A stretch of 64,000 bases of DNA from Shewanella sp. MBTL60-112-B2 (GCF_019655055.1 NZ_BPFA01000026.1:1-64000); one strand, 5' to 3'; shown: positions 33,073 through 42,425, numbered from the stretch's first letter. Notes: generated from the sequence alone by a model not told the origin. Translations and numbers: made by a program.

Positions 33073-33946
33073 TGGATTGCTCCTCCATGTAAAAAGCTTC
33101 TTGGGTCAGTTTGGCCACCATTTGCCCCTCATGGGTATGAACCGTGGCATAAAAAAGTGGACGTTTACCGACGGTAACGGGACAGCGCGAGTGCAAGTTC
33201 ATCGGTAAAATATCACCCACGGCCAAATTTTGTAGCGAAGTCAAAGATGTACTTTGGTGCCCCAACTCGAGTAATACTCTTAGTGGGATCTGTCTAAGTC
33301 TGTGAGCGAGCTTTTCCGATAAGGCGGGATCGGCTTGATATTGGCTGGGTAATTCAGCCATCAGTCCAAGCAGGTGCTCACTCATAAAAAATAACATCGG
33401 TGGACCGCTGTGCGCAGCAGGAAAGCTGAGCTCACAACAGACAGGAGCCTTTATTGGGGTTTGATTGGTGATGAGTTCTAGCTCAAGCCCATCCTCATCG
33501 ATCTCTGTGATGGGTAAGCATTTAATTGCCGCAATCATCAGCCGCTTAACTAAGCGATACTCTGATTGACTCGGCGATCTTAATGGAGATTTAGGCGTAC
33601 TAGAAAAGGCTCCATAATAACCACTAGCTAACTGATCTAAAGTGCATTTATCTATTCGCCACCAGCCTAATGCGATTCGATTGTAGCTTAATAAGAACCA
33701 GGCATGATGCAATTCAGGTATATACGAACTTGATTTCGTAGTTAACGAAACTTGTGATAACCCATGATGACCTTGACGGATAATGGGGTGTAGTAGTTCA
33801 TTTACGGCATCCATTATTGGGCGCAGACATTGGTCTAATTGCACCAATAATCGGCTTCTCGCTAACTTTTCTTTGATCAAGGCGACGGGTCTAACTTCCA
33901 CTCCCTGGTTAGATTTAATTAAATTGGCTTTAGCAGTTGTTTTCAT
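33065..33946 (-). CDS. fliM: lateral flagellar motor switch protein FliM, without CheY-binding N-terminus
   Basis: FliM bridges FliG and FliN in the C-ring. From the ATG at 33946 the protein has 293 residues, shorter than most FliM (about 330-360). A GTG four codons earlier (33958) is also possible but has a poorer ribosome site. The N-terminus reads MKTTAKANLIKSNQGVEV and lacks the LSQ..IDALL peptide that binds phosphorylated CheY in polar FliM. The C-terminal SpoA-like part (SLQNLAVGDILPMNLHSRCPVTVG) is kept. The middle domain is diverged. It heads the fliMNP-Q-R-flhBA operon, next to a 540-base AT-rich gap. Confidence 0.88.
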   Translation of the reverse strand: MKTTAKANLIKSNQGVEVRPVALIKEKLARSRLLVQLDQCLRPIMDAVNELLHPIIRQGHHGLSQVSLTTKSSSYIPELHHAWFLLSYNRIALGWWRIDKCTLDQLASGYYGAFSSTPKSPLRSPSQSEYRLVKRLMIAAIKCLPITEIDEDGLELELITNQTPIKAPVCCELSFPAAHSGPPMLFFMSEHLLGLMAELPSQYQADPALSEKLAHRLRQIPLRVLLELGHQSTSLTSLQNLAVGDILPMNLHSRCPVTVGKRPLFYATVHTHEGQMVAKLTQEAFYMEEQSNG

Positions 33947-33958
33947 CTTAAATCTCAC

Positions 33959-34488
33959 AACAAAAGAACGTCAAACAATCGACGCTTAATTAAAATAGCT
34001 ATTTAAATGACGCGCGACAAAATAATGACTAAATAAATAAAGCTAGCAACAAACACAACAACAAACATTATTAAACTAGTCGAGAATATGGGTGCAAAAT
34101 AAAAGCAATTAAGCACAAAAAATAAACCACCCTATAAAGCGACAGTTTTAAAAAAAACTTTAATTTTATTTGAACAATTTAAGAAGAAAGAATGATAAAC
34201 ATAAAAAATCAACGACTTAAACTAACAACCATGACGATAGTAATGTAAAAAACTCAAATTTAGTATTAAAAACAAGCAAGAAAGAAGCTCATTAATATAA
34301 GCGCAAGCTTACAATACATCTACTAAAAACACACTTAACTTTAGGTTAAGTTTTAAAAACTTGATTAAACCTTAAAATAAAAATAAAAAGTTTTACATAT
34401 TTTAATATTACGTGTTTAATTGGCAACCTTAAAAAAACTACAACTAAAATAATAAAGTTTCAGTCTCTATTTTAAGGGTTATGCACAA
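33959..34488. promoter_or_regulatory. AT-rich divergent control region between fliM and motY
   Basis: This 530-base gap separates the minus-strand export operon from the plus-strand motY-lafK-fliE operon and must hold both promoters. It is very AT-rich compared with its flanks. I found no ORF, no clear -24/-12 sigma-54 box and no GCCGATAA-type sigma-28 box in either direction. TTGGCAACC at 34420-34428 has a -24-like half but no matching -12. Early expression from sigma-70 promoters with silencing by a nucleoid protein is the simplest idea and is inference. Confidence 0.5.
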
Positions 34489-35400
34489 TTGAAAAAGTCA
34501 GTTTATATATTAATCTGTTTAATTTTTATTTGTACAAACATCACAAATAACGCACTTGCTGCGCCAGTTAACTATCAAACTCCTTTTGAAAAAGCCCATT
34601 GGGAGTTTTCAGGAGATCTGTTTGGCTGTGAAATTAGCCATAGAGTACAGAGCTTCGGCACATTACAGCTTAGCGCGACTCCTGGAGAGCCTCTCGCCCT
34701 ATCCTTGCAAGCAGACTGGCTTTCTTTAAATAATACCCAGAGCCAAGCTTGGGTCGTCCCCGCCTCTTGGCAGGAAAAGCCTCACCAGCGAATTGCTACG
34801 ACCTCATTAAATTGGTTTGGAGCCAAGGCGACGAGCCAACACCAGACCGCAGCCTTTTTAGAAGCCCTAGAACAGGGACACACCTGGCAAGTCGCTATTT
34901 CTGCTGCAGATAACAGTCACTATCTAATCAATGCCAGCCCAGTATCAACCCAATCGGTGGCGAATCAATTTAGACTCTGTCGCCAGCAATTACTGCCAAA
35001 GCCATTTACCTATTTACGACGTTTAGAGTTCTTATTTGCTCCTAGTTCAAGCCTTTTAAATGCTGATCATGAACAAGATCTCTATGCTGTTTATCGTTAC
35101 CTGCAAGCCGATCCGAGTATTGTTGAAGTATTAGTAGACGGTCACGCCGATGCGTCCGGAGACCACTTAGCCAACTTAGTACTAAGTAAAGAGCGCTCCG
35201 ATGAAGTGGTTTCAAGGCTAATAGAGCTTGGGGTGTCAGCAAAGATGATCCAAACGCGACATCACGGCACTCGAACCCCTGTTGCGAGCAACAACAGCAC
35301 CGAAGGCCGAGAACTAAACCGTCGAGTCACTTTGCGCTTAGTAAAGTCTGAAAAAAATTCTGTGACCCCAGCTTTGAGAGCTAAAAATGAATCGTTCTAG
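34489..35400 (+). CDS. motY: MotY-like T-ring protein of the lateral motor
   Basis: The 303-residue protein has a signal peptide (KKSVYILICLIFICTNITNNALA, cut near residue 25), an N-terminal domain starting VNYQTPFEKAHWEFSGDLFGCEI like Vibrio MotY, and a C-terminal OmpA-like peptidoglycan-binding domain (VEVLVDGHADASGDHLANLVLSKERSDEVVSRLI, with later EGRELNRRV). MotY forms the periplasmic T-ring that fixes stators around the motor. Lateral systems of Vibrio carry their own motY, so its place here is expected. It starts with TTG at 34489 after AAGGG, with a long 10-base spacing. The last 14 bases overlap lafK, so the two are coupled. Confidence 0.85.
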   Translation: MKKSVYILICLIFICTNITNNALAAPVNYQTPFEKAHWEFSGDLFGCEISHRVQSFGTLQLSATPGEPLALSLQADWLSLNNTQSQAWVVPASWQEKPHQRIATTSLNWFGAKATSQHQTAAFLEALEQGHTWQVAISAADNSHYLINASPVSTQSVANQFRLCRQQLLPKPFTYLRRLEFLFAPSSSLLNADHEQDLYAVYRYLQADPSIVEVLVDGHADASGDHLANLVLSKERSDEVVSRLIELGVSAKMIQTRHHGTRTPVASNNSTEGRELNRRVTLRLVKSEKNSVTPALRAKNESF

Positions 35401-36694
35401 TTTAAGATTTGTCGATGCAGATCTATCCCTTTCTAGCCAGAATAGACTGACACAACAGGGCTTTAATTTTTGGCTACCAGACGGCAAACACAACCCCTGG
35501 TTAAGCTTGATCAATCTTTCTAATTGCACCAGTCAGGATGTACTCCTACGGCTAAGACAATTTCCGGGGAAGCACCAAGTTGCCCTACTCAACCCTGAGC
35601 AGTCCGAACTTGCCAGTATCGCGATGCAGTGTGGTGTGCAAGATTATCTATTGCTGCCGATTGATGAAGAGCAACTTTGCTCACTACTACAAAGATTACG
35701 CCGTTTAGAACTGCCCAATAATGAGTTAATTTGCGCGGCTCCAGTTAGTCGTCAGCTGCTAATGCTAGCTCATAGAGCTGCAAGCACAGAAGCTACAGTA
35801 CTGCTCACAGGCGAAAGTGGAACAGGTAAAGAACCACTGGCTAGATATATTCACCGCCATTCCAACCGAGCCGATAAAGCCTTTATCGCAATCAACTGCG
35901 CGGCTATCCCTGAAAGCATTCTAGAATCGATTCTATTTGGTCATACCAAAGGTGCATTTACAGGCGCAACAACAGATCAGCCCGGTAAATTCGAACTCGC
36001 CAATGGCGGAACACTACTGCTCGATGAAATAGGTGAAATGCCGCTGCTTTTGCAAGCTAAGCTGCTGCGTGTACTACAAGAGAGAGAAGTTGAACGATTA
36101 GGCAGTCACAAGTCGATTCCGTTAAACATTCGCGTCATCGCTTCCACTAACAAAGATCTGCGTCAAGCGGTGCAAGATGGCAAATTTAGAGAAGATCTCT
36201 TCTATCGCTTAGATGTACTGCCGATCAAGATATTACCTTTGCGTCAGAGACGTGAGGACATTCTGCCCATCGCCGAACATTTCTTGCAGCGATATAAAAT
36301 TCTCGCAGCAAATCAGCAATGCTACTTCAGTGAACAGGCGCGAAGCCTACTCTTAAGCCACTGCTGGCCCGGCAATGTGCGCGAACTTGAAAATACTATC
36401 CAACGCGCGCTCGTTATGCGACGCGGCCAAGCGTTACAGGCTGAAGATCTCGGCCTTGCCAATCAAGACGGTGCAGTTTTAGTCGAACAAAATGAGTTAG
36501 GGCTCAAGGCGTCTAAGCGTCAGGCTGAGTTCCAATACATTATTGACACACTTAAGCGCCATAACGGCCATAGGATCCAAACCGCCGAGGCCTTGGGTAT
36601 GACAACACGAGCATTGCGATACAAGCTCGCTCAAATGCGAGAAGAAGGGATCGATATTGAACGGCTCCTAGCTCAAGCAGGTCATGCCGCGTAA
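35387..36694 (+). CDS. lafK: sigma-54-dependent master regulator of lateral flagella
   Basis: LafK is the FleQ/FlrA-like activator that turns on lateral flagellar genes with RpoN. It has 435 residues. The N-terminal 110 residues look like a receiver-type domain without a conserved phosphorylatable Asp. The AAA+ domain holds Walker A GESGTGKE (142-149), GAFTGA (189-194), which contacts sigma-54, and Walker B GGTLLLDE (207-214). The C-terminus has a Fis-type helix-turn-helix (IQTAEALGMTTRALRYKL). All catalytic motifs are intact. It overlaps motY by 14 bases and is followed 30 bases later by fliE, so it probably heads a regulator-basal-body operon. Likely targets are the -24/-12 boxes at 44,068 and 56,671. 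Confidence 0.93.
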   Translation: MNRSSLRFVDADLSLSSQNRLTQQGFNFWLPDGKHNPWLSLINLSNCTSQDVLLRLRQFPGKHQVALLNPEQSELASIAMQCGVQDYLLLPIDEEQLCSLLQRLRRLELPNNELICAAPVSRQLLMLAHRAASTEATVLLTGESGTGKEPLARYIHRHSNRADKAFIAINCAAIPESILESILFGHTKGAFTGATTDQPGKFELANGGTLLLDEIGEMPLLLQAKLLRVLQEREVERLGSHKSIPLNIRVIASTNKDLRQAVQDGKFREDLFYRLDVLPIKILPLRQRREDILPIAEHFLQRYKILAANQQCYFSEQARSLLLSHCWPGNVRELENTIQRALVMRRGQALQAEDLGLANQDGAVLVEQNELGLKASKRQAEFQYIIDTLKRHNGHRIQTAEALGMTTRALRYKLAQMREEGIDIERLLAQAGHAA

Positions 36695-36724
36695 TCACAG
36701 TCTAGGTCTATCAAGAGAATTTAT

Positions 36725-37063
36725 ATGTCAAATGCCAATATAGCCAGCGCTCAGTTAATGATGCAACAGCTAAATATTCATTCAGAAATGGCCAAAGGAG
36801 CGATAAGCGTCACGCCTAACCCAAGAGATTTTGGGCTACAGCCACCTTCATTTACTGAATTGATGAAAAATAAAGTTGCCGCCGTCAACACAGATCAAAA
36901 TGCTTCCGCAGCCCTAATGAAAGCGGTAGATACCGGTCAGAGTGGCGACTTAGTAGGCGCCATGGTTGCCTCACAAAAAGCGGGACTCGCTTTTTCCACC
37001 ATGATCCAAATTCGAAACCGTTTAGTACAAGCGTTTGATGAAGTTATGAAGATGCCAGTCTGA
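36725..37063 (+). CDS. fliE: lateral flagellar hook-basal body complex protein FliE
   Basis: FliE joins the MS-ring to the proximal rod. The 112-residue protein has the family C-terminal half: SFTELMKNKVAAVNTDQNASAALMKAVDTGQSGDLVGAMVASQKAGLAF (core around VDTGQSGDLVGAMVASQKAGLAF) and then MIQIRNRLVQAFDEVMKMPV. The terminal DEVMKMPV/I is a hallmark of FliE. The gene is 30 bases after lafK and 75 before fliF, where a strong AAGGA site lies. Confidence 0.95.
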   Translation: MSNANIASAQLMMQQLNIHSEMAKGAISVTPNPRDFGLQPPSFTELMKNKVAAVNTDQNASAALMKAVDTGQSGDLVGAMVASQKAGLAFSTMIQIRNRLVQAFDEVMKMPV

Positions 37064-37138
37064 TCATAGCAATCTAATTTAATAACCATTACGACCCAAA
37101 AAACTCAAGCGCTCTTTTTGAGGAAGGATAACTAAAGC

Positions 37139-38839
37139 ATGTCAACAACATTGACTCAAACCAGCCCTGCCGCAACGACTGTTGGTGTCAATAACCGCCT
37201 TAATTCACTAAAAGAAAAGTGGCAACAATTTAATCGAGGCGACCGTCAGGTAGTGATACTGGCAGTACTCGCTATTGTTGCCGCTTGCGTCATTGTGTTG
37301 ATGCTGTGGAGCGCAAGCCAAGGCTACCGTCCCTTATATGGTAACCAAGAAGGCGTTGAAACCTCACAAATTATCGAGGTGCTTGAAGCGGAAGGAATTA
37401 GTTATCGCATCGATGCCAACAGTGGGCTAATTCTAGTTACCGAAGATAAACTCGGCCCCGCCCGCATGCTATTGGCAGCCCGAGGAGTTAAGGCTAAAGT
37501 CCCGTCTGGTATGGAGTCTCTCGAAAATTCAAGCATTGGTACTAGCCAGTTTATGGAACAGGCCAAGTATCGCTATAGCTTAGAGGGTGAATTATCGCGA
37601 ACAATTATGGCACTGAAGGCGGTAAAGACCGCTCGAGTTCACTTAGCCATTCCTAAAAAGACGCTATTTATTCGCCAACAACCTGAGTTACCTACTGCAT
37701 CAGTCATGCTTGAACTCTATGCTGGTAGCAATATTCAGCCAGAGCAGGTTGAGTCGATCGTTAACTTAGTCGCAGGTAGCGTTACCGGTATGACACCTGA
37801 TCGCGTGCAAGTTGTCGATCAGGAAGGTAATCACTTAAGCTCTTCAATTAGTGTTAATAAAGATATCACTCAGGCACGAGACCGCCAGCTCCAATACACC
37901 CAAGAATTAGAGCAAAGCTTAATTGATCGCGCTTCAAGCATGCTACTACCTATTCTTGGTCGCGAACACTTTGAAGTACAAGTTGCGGCAACAGTGAACT
38001 TCAATCAGGTGGAAGAGACAAAAGAGTCTCTAGACCCACTAGCAGTCGTCACCAAAGAAAATCTAACCAGCAACGAAACCAATAGCGATATGGCACTTGG
38101 TATCCCGGGTGCATTAAGCAACCAACCACCAGCCGCTGAAGCAGAAGATAGTAACGCCCGTCGTAACTTAAACTCACAAGAAAGCCGTCAATTCGACACT
38201 GGCCGCTCAGTTAGACATACCCGTTACCAGCAGATGCAGTTAGAAAATTTATCGGTATCGGTACTGATTAATAAACAATCCGCAGGAGAGGCAGGCTGGG
38301 CTCAGGCTCAATTAGATCAATTAAGCAGCATGGTACAAGACGCAATTGGCTTCTCTGCAGCTCGAGGCGATCAATTCAGTATTAACAGCTTTAACTTCGC
38401 GCCAAGTACTATCGCAGAATTTGAGCCAATGCCGTGGTGGCAGGGTGAAAGTTATCAGACCTATTTACGCTACTTCATCGGCGCGCTATTAGGCCTTGCG
38501 ATGATATTTTTCGTCTTGCGCCCACTAGTTAAGCACCTCACCAAAACTGTTGAGCATAACTTTAAAGGCAATGACGATCCTGCACAGCCAACATTACCAG
38601 CAGCACAGGCAAACGTCGCCCAGTTAGAAGCCAGTAACAATCCCCAGCTGATGGCAGATCAATTGATTGGGTCAAACTCAAATAGCGGCGAAATCAACTG
38701 GAGCGGCGATGTCAGCCTGCCAGAAGCAAGCTCACCTTTAGCGGTCAAGATGGAACACCTCAGTTTACTTGCTAACCAAGAGCCTGCACGCGTTGCCGAG
38801 GTCATTGCCCACTGGATTGGTGATACCGAGAATGATTAA
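37139..38839 (+). CDS. fliF: lateral flagellar MS-ring protein FliF
   Basis: FliF builds the MS-ring and in part the socket of the export gate. The 566-residue protein has two membrane spans, at about residues 37-58 (VVILAVLAIVAACVIVLMLW) and 444-465 (YLRYFIGALLGLAMIFFVL). Between them lies the YscJ/FliF domain (GYRPLYGNQEGVETSQIIEVLEAEGISYRID and RVHLAIPKKTLFIRQQ). The C-terminal tail EVIAHWIGDTEND is the FliG-binding end (family W-[IL]). It starts behind GAGGAAGG and is followed 60 bases later by fliG. Confidence 0.97.
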   Translation: MSTTLTQTSPAATTVGVNNRLNSLKEKWQQFNRGDRQVVILAVLAIVAACVIVLMLWSASQGYRPLYGNQEGVETSQIIEVLEAEGISYRIDANSGLILVTEDKLGPARMLLAARGVKAKVPSGMESLENSSIGTSQFMEQAKYRYSLEGELSRTIMALKAVKTARVHLAIPKKTLFIRQQPELPTASVMLELYAGSNIQPEQVESIVNLVAGSVTGMTPDRVQVVDQEGNHLSSSISVNKDITQARDRQLQYTQELEQSLIDRASSMLLPILGREHFEVQVAATVNFNQVEETKESLDPLAVVTKENLTSNETNSDMALGIPGALSNQPPAAEAEDSNARRNLNSQESRQFDTGRSVRHTRYQQMQLENLSVSVLINKQSAGEAGWAQAQLDQLSSMVQDAIGFSAARGDQFSINSFNFAPSTIAEFEPMPWWQGESYQTYLRYFIGALLGLAMIFFVLRPLVKHLTKTVEHNFKGNDDPAQPTLPAAQANVAQLEASNNPQLMADQLIGSNSNSGEINWSGDVSLPEASSPLAVKMEHLSLLANQEPARVAEVIAHWIGDTEND

Positions 38840-38898
38840 GCCAAATCGTACATTTCGCAACCCGAATATAATTAGCCTGAAGATAGGTAATAGCCACA

Positions 38899-39912
38899 GT
38901 GAATAATAGCGAACTCGGAATTAAGATGGATAACCTAGACCAAGCAGCCATGTTGCTGCTGAGTATGGGAGAGAAAGGTGCCGCACAGGTCATGGCTCAT
39001 TTAGACCGTAATGATGTACAGCACCTCAGCCATAAAATGGCGCGCCTTTCTAGTATTACGCAGCAAGAGGCAGATGCGGTACTCGGACGCTTTTTCAAAC
39101 GCTATCAGGAACAGTCAGGCATCGCACGAGCTTCACGCTCTTACCTACAAAAAACCCTCGACCTTGCCTTAGGCGATCGGGTCGCAAAAGGGTTAATCGA
39201 TGGTATTTATGGCGATGAGATTAAAATCTTAGTTAAACGTTTAGAGTGGGTCGATCCGCAGTTATTGGCTCGAGAGATTGCCAACGAACATTGCCAGCTA
39301 CAAGCTGTGCTATTAGGCCTATTACCCGCTGAGAACGCAGCGCTAGTGCTAGAAGGACTGCCTGCATCGGGGCAAGATGAAGTGCTAGTGCGTATCGCGC
39401 AACTTGGCGATCTAGACAGAGAAGTAGTTGATGAACTGCGTCAATTAGTTGAACGCTGCATGCTAATGGCAATGGAAAAAAGCCATACCCAAATTAGCGG
39501 CGTTCGCCAAGTAGCGGATATTTTAAACCGTTTCAACGGCGATAGAGAACAGCTTATGGAAATGCTCAAGCTGCACGATAAGCAACTGGCGAATAATGTT
39601 GCCGACAACATGTTCGACTTCATCATTCTCGGCCGACAAAAACAAGAAACACTGCAAGAGATCATGGCCACAGTTCCAAGTGATGTATTGGCTCTGGCAC
39701 TCAAAGGTATCGATGCGGAACTTAAAACCACCCTACTCACAGCCCTACCAAAACGTATGTCATCCGCCATTGAAACTCAGGTGGAAGCCATTGGTACAGT
39801 GCCATTGAGTCAGGCCATTGCCGCACGTAAAGAGATCATGGAAATTGCCAAGCAGATGGCTGACGAAGGTGAGATTGAGTTGCAACTGTTTGAAGAGCAG
39901 GTGGTTGAATAA
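38899..39912 (+). CDS. fliG: lateral flagellar motor switch protein FliG
   Basis: FliG is the rotor protein that meets the stator. It has 337 residues. The N-terminal domain begins LDQAAMLLLSMGEKGAAQVMAHL. The middle domain has HEHPQ-like equivalents, here EIANEHCQLQAVLLGLL (EHxQ) linking to FliM. The C-terminal domain ends with ALKGIDAELKTTLLTALPKRMSSAIETQVEAIGTVPLSQ, the torque helix with charged residues and FliG's K-R/D-D/E pattern (IDAELK...PKRM). The start is given at the GTG (38899), with an ATG at 38926 (MDNLDQAAML) following GGA that would also be good. The fliG stop overlaps the fliH start by one base. Confidence 0.95.
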   Translation: MNNSELGIKMDNLDQAAMLLLSMGEKGAAQVMAHLDRNDVQHLSHKMARLSSITQQEADAVLGRFFKRYQEQSGIARASRSYLQKTLDLALGDRVAKGLIDGIYGDEIKILVKRLEWVDPQLLAREIANEHCQLQAVLLGLLPAENAALVLEGLPASGQDEVLVRIAQLGDLDREVVDELRQLVERCMLMAMEKSHTQISGVRQVADILNRFNGDREQLMEMLKLHDKQLANNVADNMFDFIILGRQKQETLQEIMATVPSDVLALALKGIDAELKTTLLTALPKRMSSAIETQVEAIGTVPLSQAIAARKEIMEIAKQMADEGEIELQLFEEQVVE

Positions 39913-40667
39913 TGAGTACTGCAATCAAGAATGCCGACCCTCGTTGGCGCCTTATTGGTGAGCACGCACGTCGCCACCGCTTCTCGCCTCTTATCGCCCC
40001 AGAGGCCGATGCTGAACAAGGTGAAATGAGTTGGCAAGATTTTCAGCAGGCTTTCGATAAAGGCTATGATGATGGCGTGCAAAAGGGTCATCAAGCCGGC
40101 TTTGATGCGGGAATCGAAGAGGGACGCCAATCTGGCCATGCGGCGGGTTTCAACCAAGGACGCATTGAAGGTCAGCAAAAAGGTAAAGATAATATCGATG
40201 ACCAGCTCAATAGTATTATCGCGCCTTTAGGCGCCCTTAAGTCACTGCTCGAAGAAGGTCATAGTCAGCAGATAGCCCAGCAGCAAACGCTGATCTTAGA
40301 TCTCGTTCGCCGGGTATCTCTACAAGTGATCCGCTGTGAGCTGACACTGCAACCACAACAGATCTTAAATTTGGTTGAAGAGACATTAAGCGCACTGCCT
40401 GATGATCCCACAGAGGTCAAAATCCACCTTGAGCCAAGTGCTGTAGACAAGCTTAAAGAGCTTGCAGCCGATAAGATCAAGCATTGGACTTTGGTGGCTG
40501 ATAGCAGTATCAGCGCCGGTGGCTGCCGTATCGTTAGCGCCACTTCCGATGCTGACGCATCGGTAGAGACTCGCCTTAATAGCTGTTTAGCTCAAGTTCA
40601 AGCTCATCTTAATAAGACCCCAATTGAAGCTTCTAGCTTAACGAATGAGGCTGACGTTGAAATTTAA
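39912..40667 (+). CDS. fliH: lateral flagellar export ATPase regulator FliH
   Basis: FliH binds the FliI ATPase, docks it on the C-ring and controls its activity. The 251-residue protein has the repeated G-x-x-x-G helix that marks FliH at about residues 55-95 (GYDDGVQKGHQAGFDAGIEEGRQSGHAAGFNQGRIEGQQKG, core GHQAGFDAGIEEGRQSGHAAG). A helical region leads into the FliI-binding C-terminal domain (LILDLVRRVSLQVIRCELTLQPQQILNLVEETLSAL). The start codon overlaps the fliG stop (TAATG) and its end overlaps fliI by 23 bases. Confidence 0.95.
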   Translation: MSTAIKNADPRWRLIGEHARRHRFSPLIAPEADAEQGEMSWQDFQQAFDKGYDDGVQKGHQAGFDAGIEEGRQSGHAAGFNQGRIEGQQKGKDNIDDQLNSIIAPLGALKSLLEEGHSQQIAQQQTLILDLVRRVSLQVIRCELTLQPQQILNLVEETLSALPDDPTEVKIHLEPSAVDKLKELAADKIKHWTLVADSSISAGGCRIVSATSDADASVETRLNSCLAQVQAHLNKTPIEASSLTNEADVEI

Positions 40668-41997
40668 CGCCGACATTTTAGATTGGCCTAAGGTTCCTGT
40701 CGCCCAAGTTTACGGACGACTCACTCGCGTCAACGGCCTGTTACTCGAAGCCGTTGGATGCCAGCTAGGCACCGGAGATCGCTGCCACATAGAATGTCGT
40801 GATAAACAGTTAGTAGAAGCCGAAGTGGTCGGCTTCTACAAAGACACCCTATGTTTAATGCCTATTGAAGCTGCTACAGGGTTAATGCCTGGCGCGCGAG
40901 TCATGCCTATTGAAGGCCGATGCCTTATTCCTTCAGGCTTGGGCATACTCGGACGCGTGCTCGACGGCCTAGGCCAACCATTAGATGGGCTAGGCTGCAT
41001 TAAGCATTTACCCCATGTGCCACTACAGCATAAACCCACCAACCCCTTAATCCGTAAGCCCATTGAGGAGCCTTTGGATGTTGGGATAAGAGCTATCAAC
41101 GCCCTTCTTCCTATTGGCCGTGGCCAACGCCTAGGCCTTTTTGCAGGCTCAGGTGTAGGTAAGAGTGTTCTACTAGGTATGATGACCCGCTTTACAGAAG
41201 CTGATGTGGTGGTGGTCGGCCTGATTGGTGAGCGTGGCCGAGAGGTCAAAGAGTTTATCGACGAGTCTCTGGGTGAAGAGGGTCGCAAGCGAGCGGTCGT
41301 CATTGCAGCGCCAGCCGATACCACGCCACTCATGCGCATGCGCGCCATGCGCTTATGCCATCATATTGCTGCCACCTATCGCGATCAGGGCAAACAAGTA
41401 TTACTGCTGGTTGACTCCTTGACTCGCTACGCCCAAGCCCAACGTGAAATTGCACTGAGTTTAGGTGAGCCACCTGCGACCAAGGGCTATCCACCGTCAG
41501 CCTTTGCTCAGTTACCCAGCTTAGTGGAGATGGCGGGGAACGGTCAGCACCCTACCGGCACCCTTACCGCATTTTATACCGTATTGACCGAAGGTGATGA
41601 TCAACAAGATCCCATTGCCGACTCAGCCCGCGCAATCTTAGATGGCCATATTGTATTAAGCCGTAAGTTGGCAGAAAAAGGCCATTTCCCAGCTATCGAT
41701 ATTGGCGCGTCAGTTAGCCGACTAGCCACTAAAGTTGCCAGTGAAGACACCCTAAAGCAGGGGCAGTGGTTCCGTCATCTAAATAGCCGTTATAACGAGG
41801 TCAAAGATCTATTACCACTGGGGGGCTATCAAGCCGGTCATGATCCTGAGATGGATATGGCGGTAAGCGCTTACCCCAAGATGGCTGAATTTTTACGTCA
41901 AAGTACCCACTCACAAGCCGATCATGCTCACAGCATTACAGCTTTAGCGCAATTGGTTAGTAACATGAGATACTCCTTGTCGAGTAGAGAAGCGTAA
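40645..41997 (+). CDS. fliI: lateral flagellum-specific ATPase FliI
   Basis: FliI is the ATPase that helps unfold and deliver substrates. It has 450 residues. The N-terminal beta-barrel has GRLTRVNGLLLEAVG and GARVMPIEG-type segments. The P-loop is GLFAGSGVGKSVLLGMM. The catalytic glutamate lies in VVGLIGERGREVKEF, the Walker B in VLLLVDSLTRYAQAQREI, and SLGEPPATKGYPPSAFAQLPSLVEMAG is the F1/type III signature. The chosen ATG (40645) overlaps fliH by 23 bases, and a TTG four codons later is another candidate. It overlaps fliJ by one base. Confidence 0.97.
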   Translation: MRLTLKFNADILDWPKVPVAQVYGRLTRVNGLLLEAVGCQLGTGDRCHIECRDKQLVEAEVVGFYKDTLCLMPIEAATGLMPGARVMPIEGRCLIPSGLGILGRVLDGLGQPLDGLGCIKHLPHVPLQHKPTNPLIRKPIEEPLDVGIRAINALLPIGRGQRLGLFAGSGVGKSVLLGMMTRFTEADVVVVGLIGERGREVKEFIDESLGEEGRKRAVVIAAPADTTPLMRMRAMRLCHHIAATYRDQGKQVLLLVDSLTRYAQAQREIALSLGEPPATKGYPPSAFAQLPSLVEMAGNGQHPTGTLTAFYTVLTEGDDQQDPIADSARAILDGHIVLSRKLAEKGHFPAIDIGASVSRLATKVASEDTLKQGQWFRHLNSRYNEVKDLLPLGGYQAGHDPEMDMAVSAYPKMAEFLRQSTHSQADHAHSITALAQLVSNMRYSLSSREA

Positions 41998-42410
41998 TGA
42001 AGCAGCTACTAAAACTATGTCAGCAAGAGGAAAAGAAACTCGGTCAGCTAGGGCTGCAACGAAATAACGCTCAGACTCGTATCAATGACATTGAGCAGCA
42101 AAAGCAACTCCTAAGCCAAATGGTGACCGATTACACTCAGTTTAGTGTGAAGGGGGGAACGGCAATGATGCTGCAAAATAGTGCGCAGATGATCCAAGCT
42201 ATTGCCCCTATGCAGAAACAATTGCTACGTAAGCAGCTTCTTTTACAGCAAGAACATCAAAGAATGGACAGCCTATGGCGCCGTCAATTAGGTCGTCAAC
42301 AAGGAATACACTGGCTGTATCAAGAGCGGAAGCAGCAACTTCAATATCAGCAAGATAAGCAAGAACAGAAGCAATTAGATGATCTAGCAGGACGTTACGC
42401 GACAACTTAG
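41997..42410 (+). CDS. fliJ: lateral flagellar export chaperone FliJ
   Basis: FliJ is a coiled-coil protein that threads into the FliI ring and connects to FlhA. The 137-residue product is almost wholly helical, rich in Q, K and E, with two long coiled-coil arms (residues about 5-60 and 65-125, heptads in KLGQLGLQRNNAQTRINDIEQQKQLL). The glutamine content (more than one in six residues) is higher than usual. It overlaps fliI (ATG over TAATG), ends the fliE-fliJ operon and converges on flgN with 15 bases between them, where the repeated arms AGGACG/CGTCCT may form a hairpin. Confidence 0.9.
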   Translation: MKQLLKLCQQEEKKLGQLGLQRNNAQTRINDIEQQKQLLSQMVTDYTQFSVKGGTAMMLQNSAQMIQAIAPMQKQLLRKQLLLQQEHQRMDSLWRRQLGRQQGIHWLYQERKQQLQYQQDKQEQKQLDDLAGRYATT

Positions 42411-42425
42411 GCGTTAAGCGTCCTG

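Noticed and set aside
34420..34440. TTGGCAACC as a sigma-54 -24 box before motY
   Set aside because: Ten bases after the GG there is AA in an A-run instead of GC, so the -12 half is missing.
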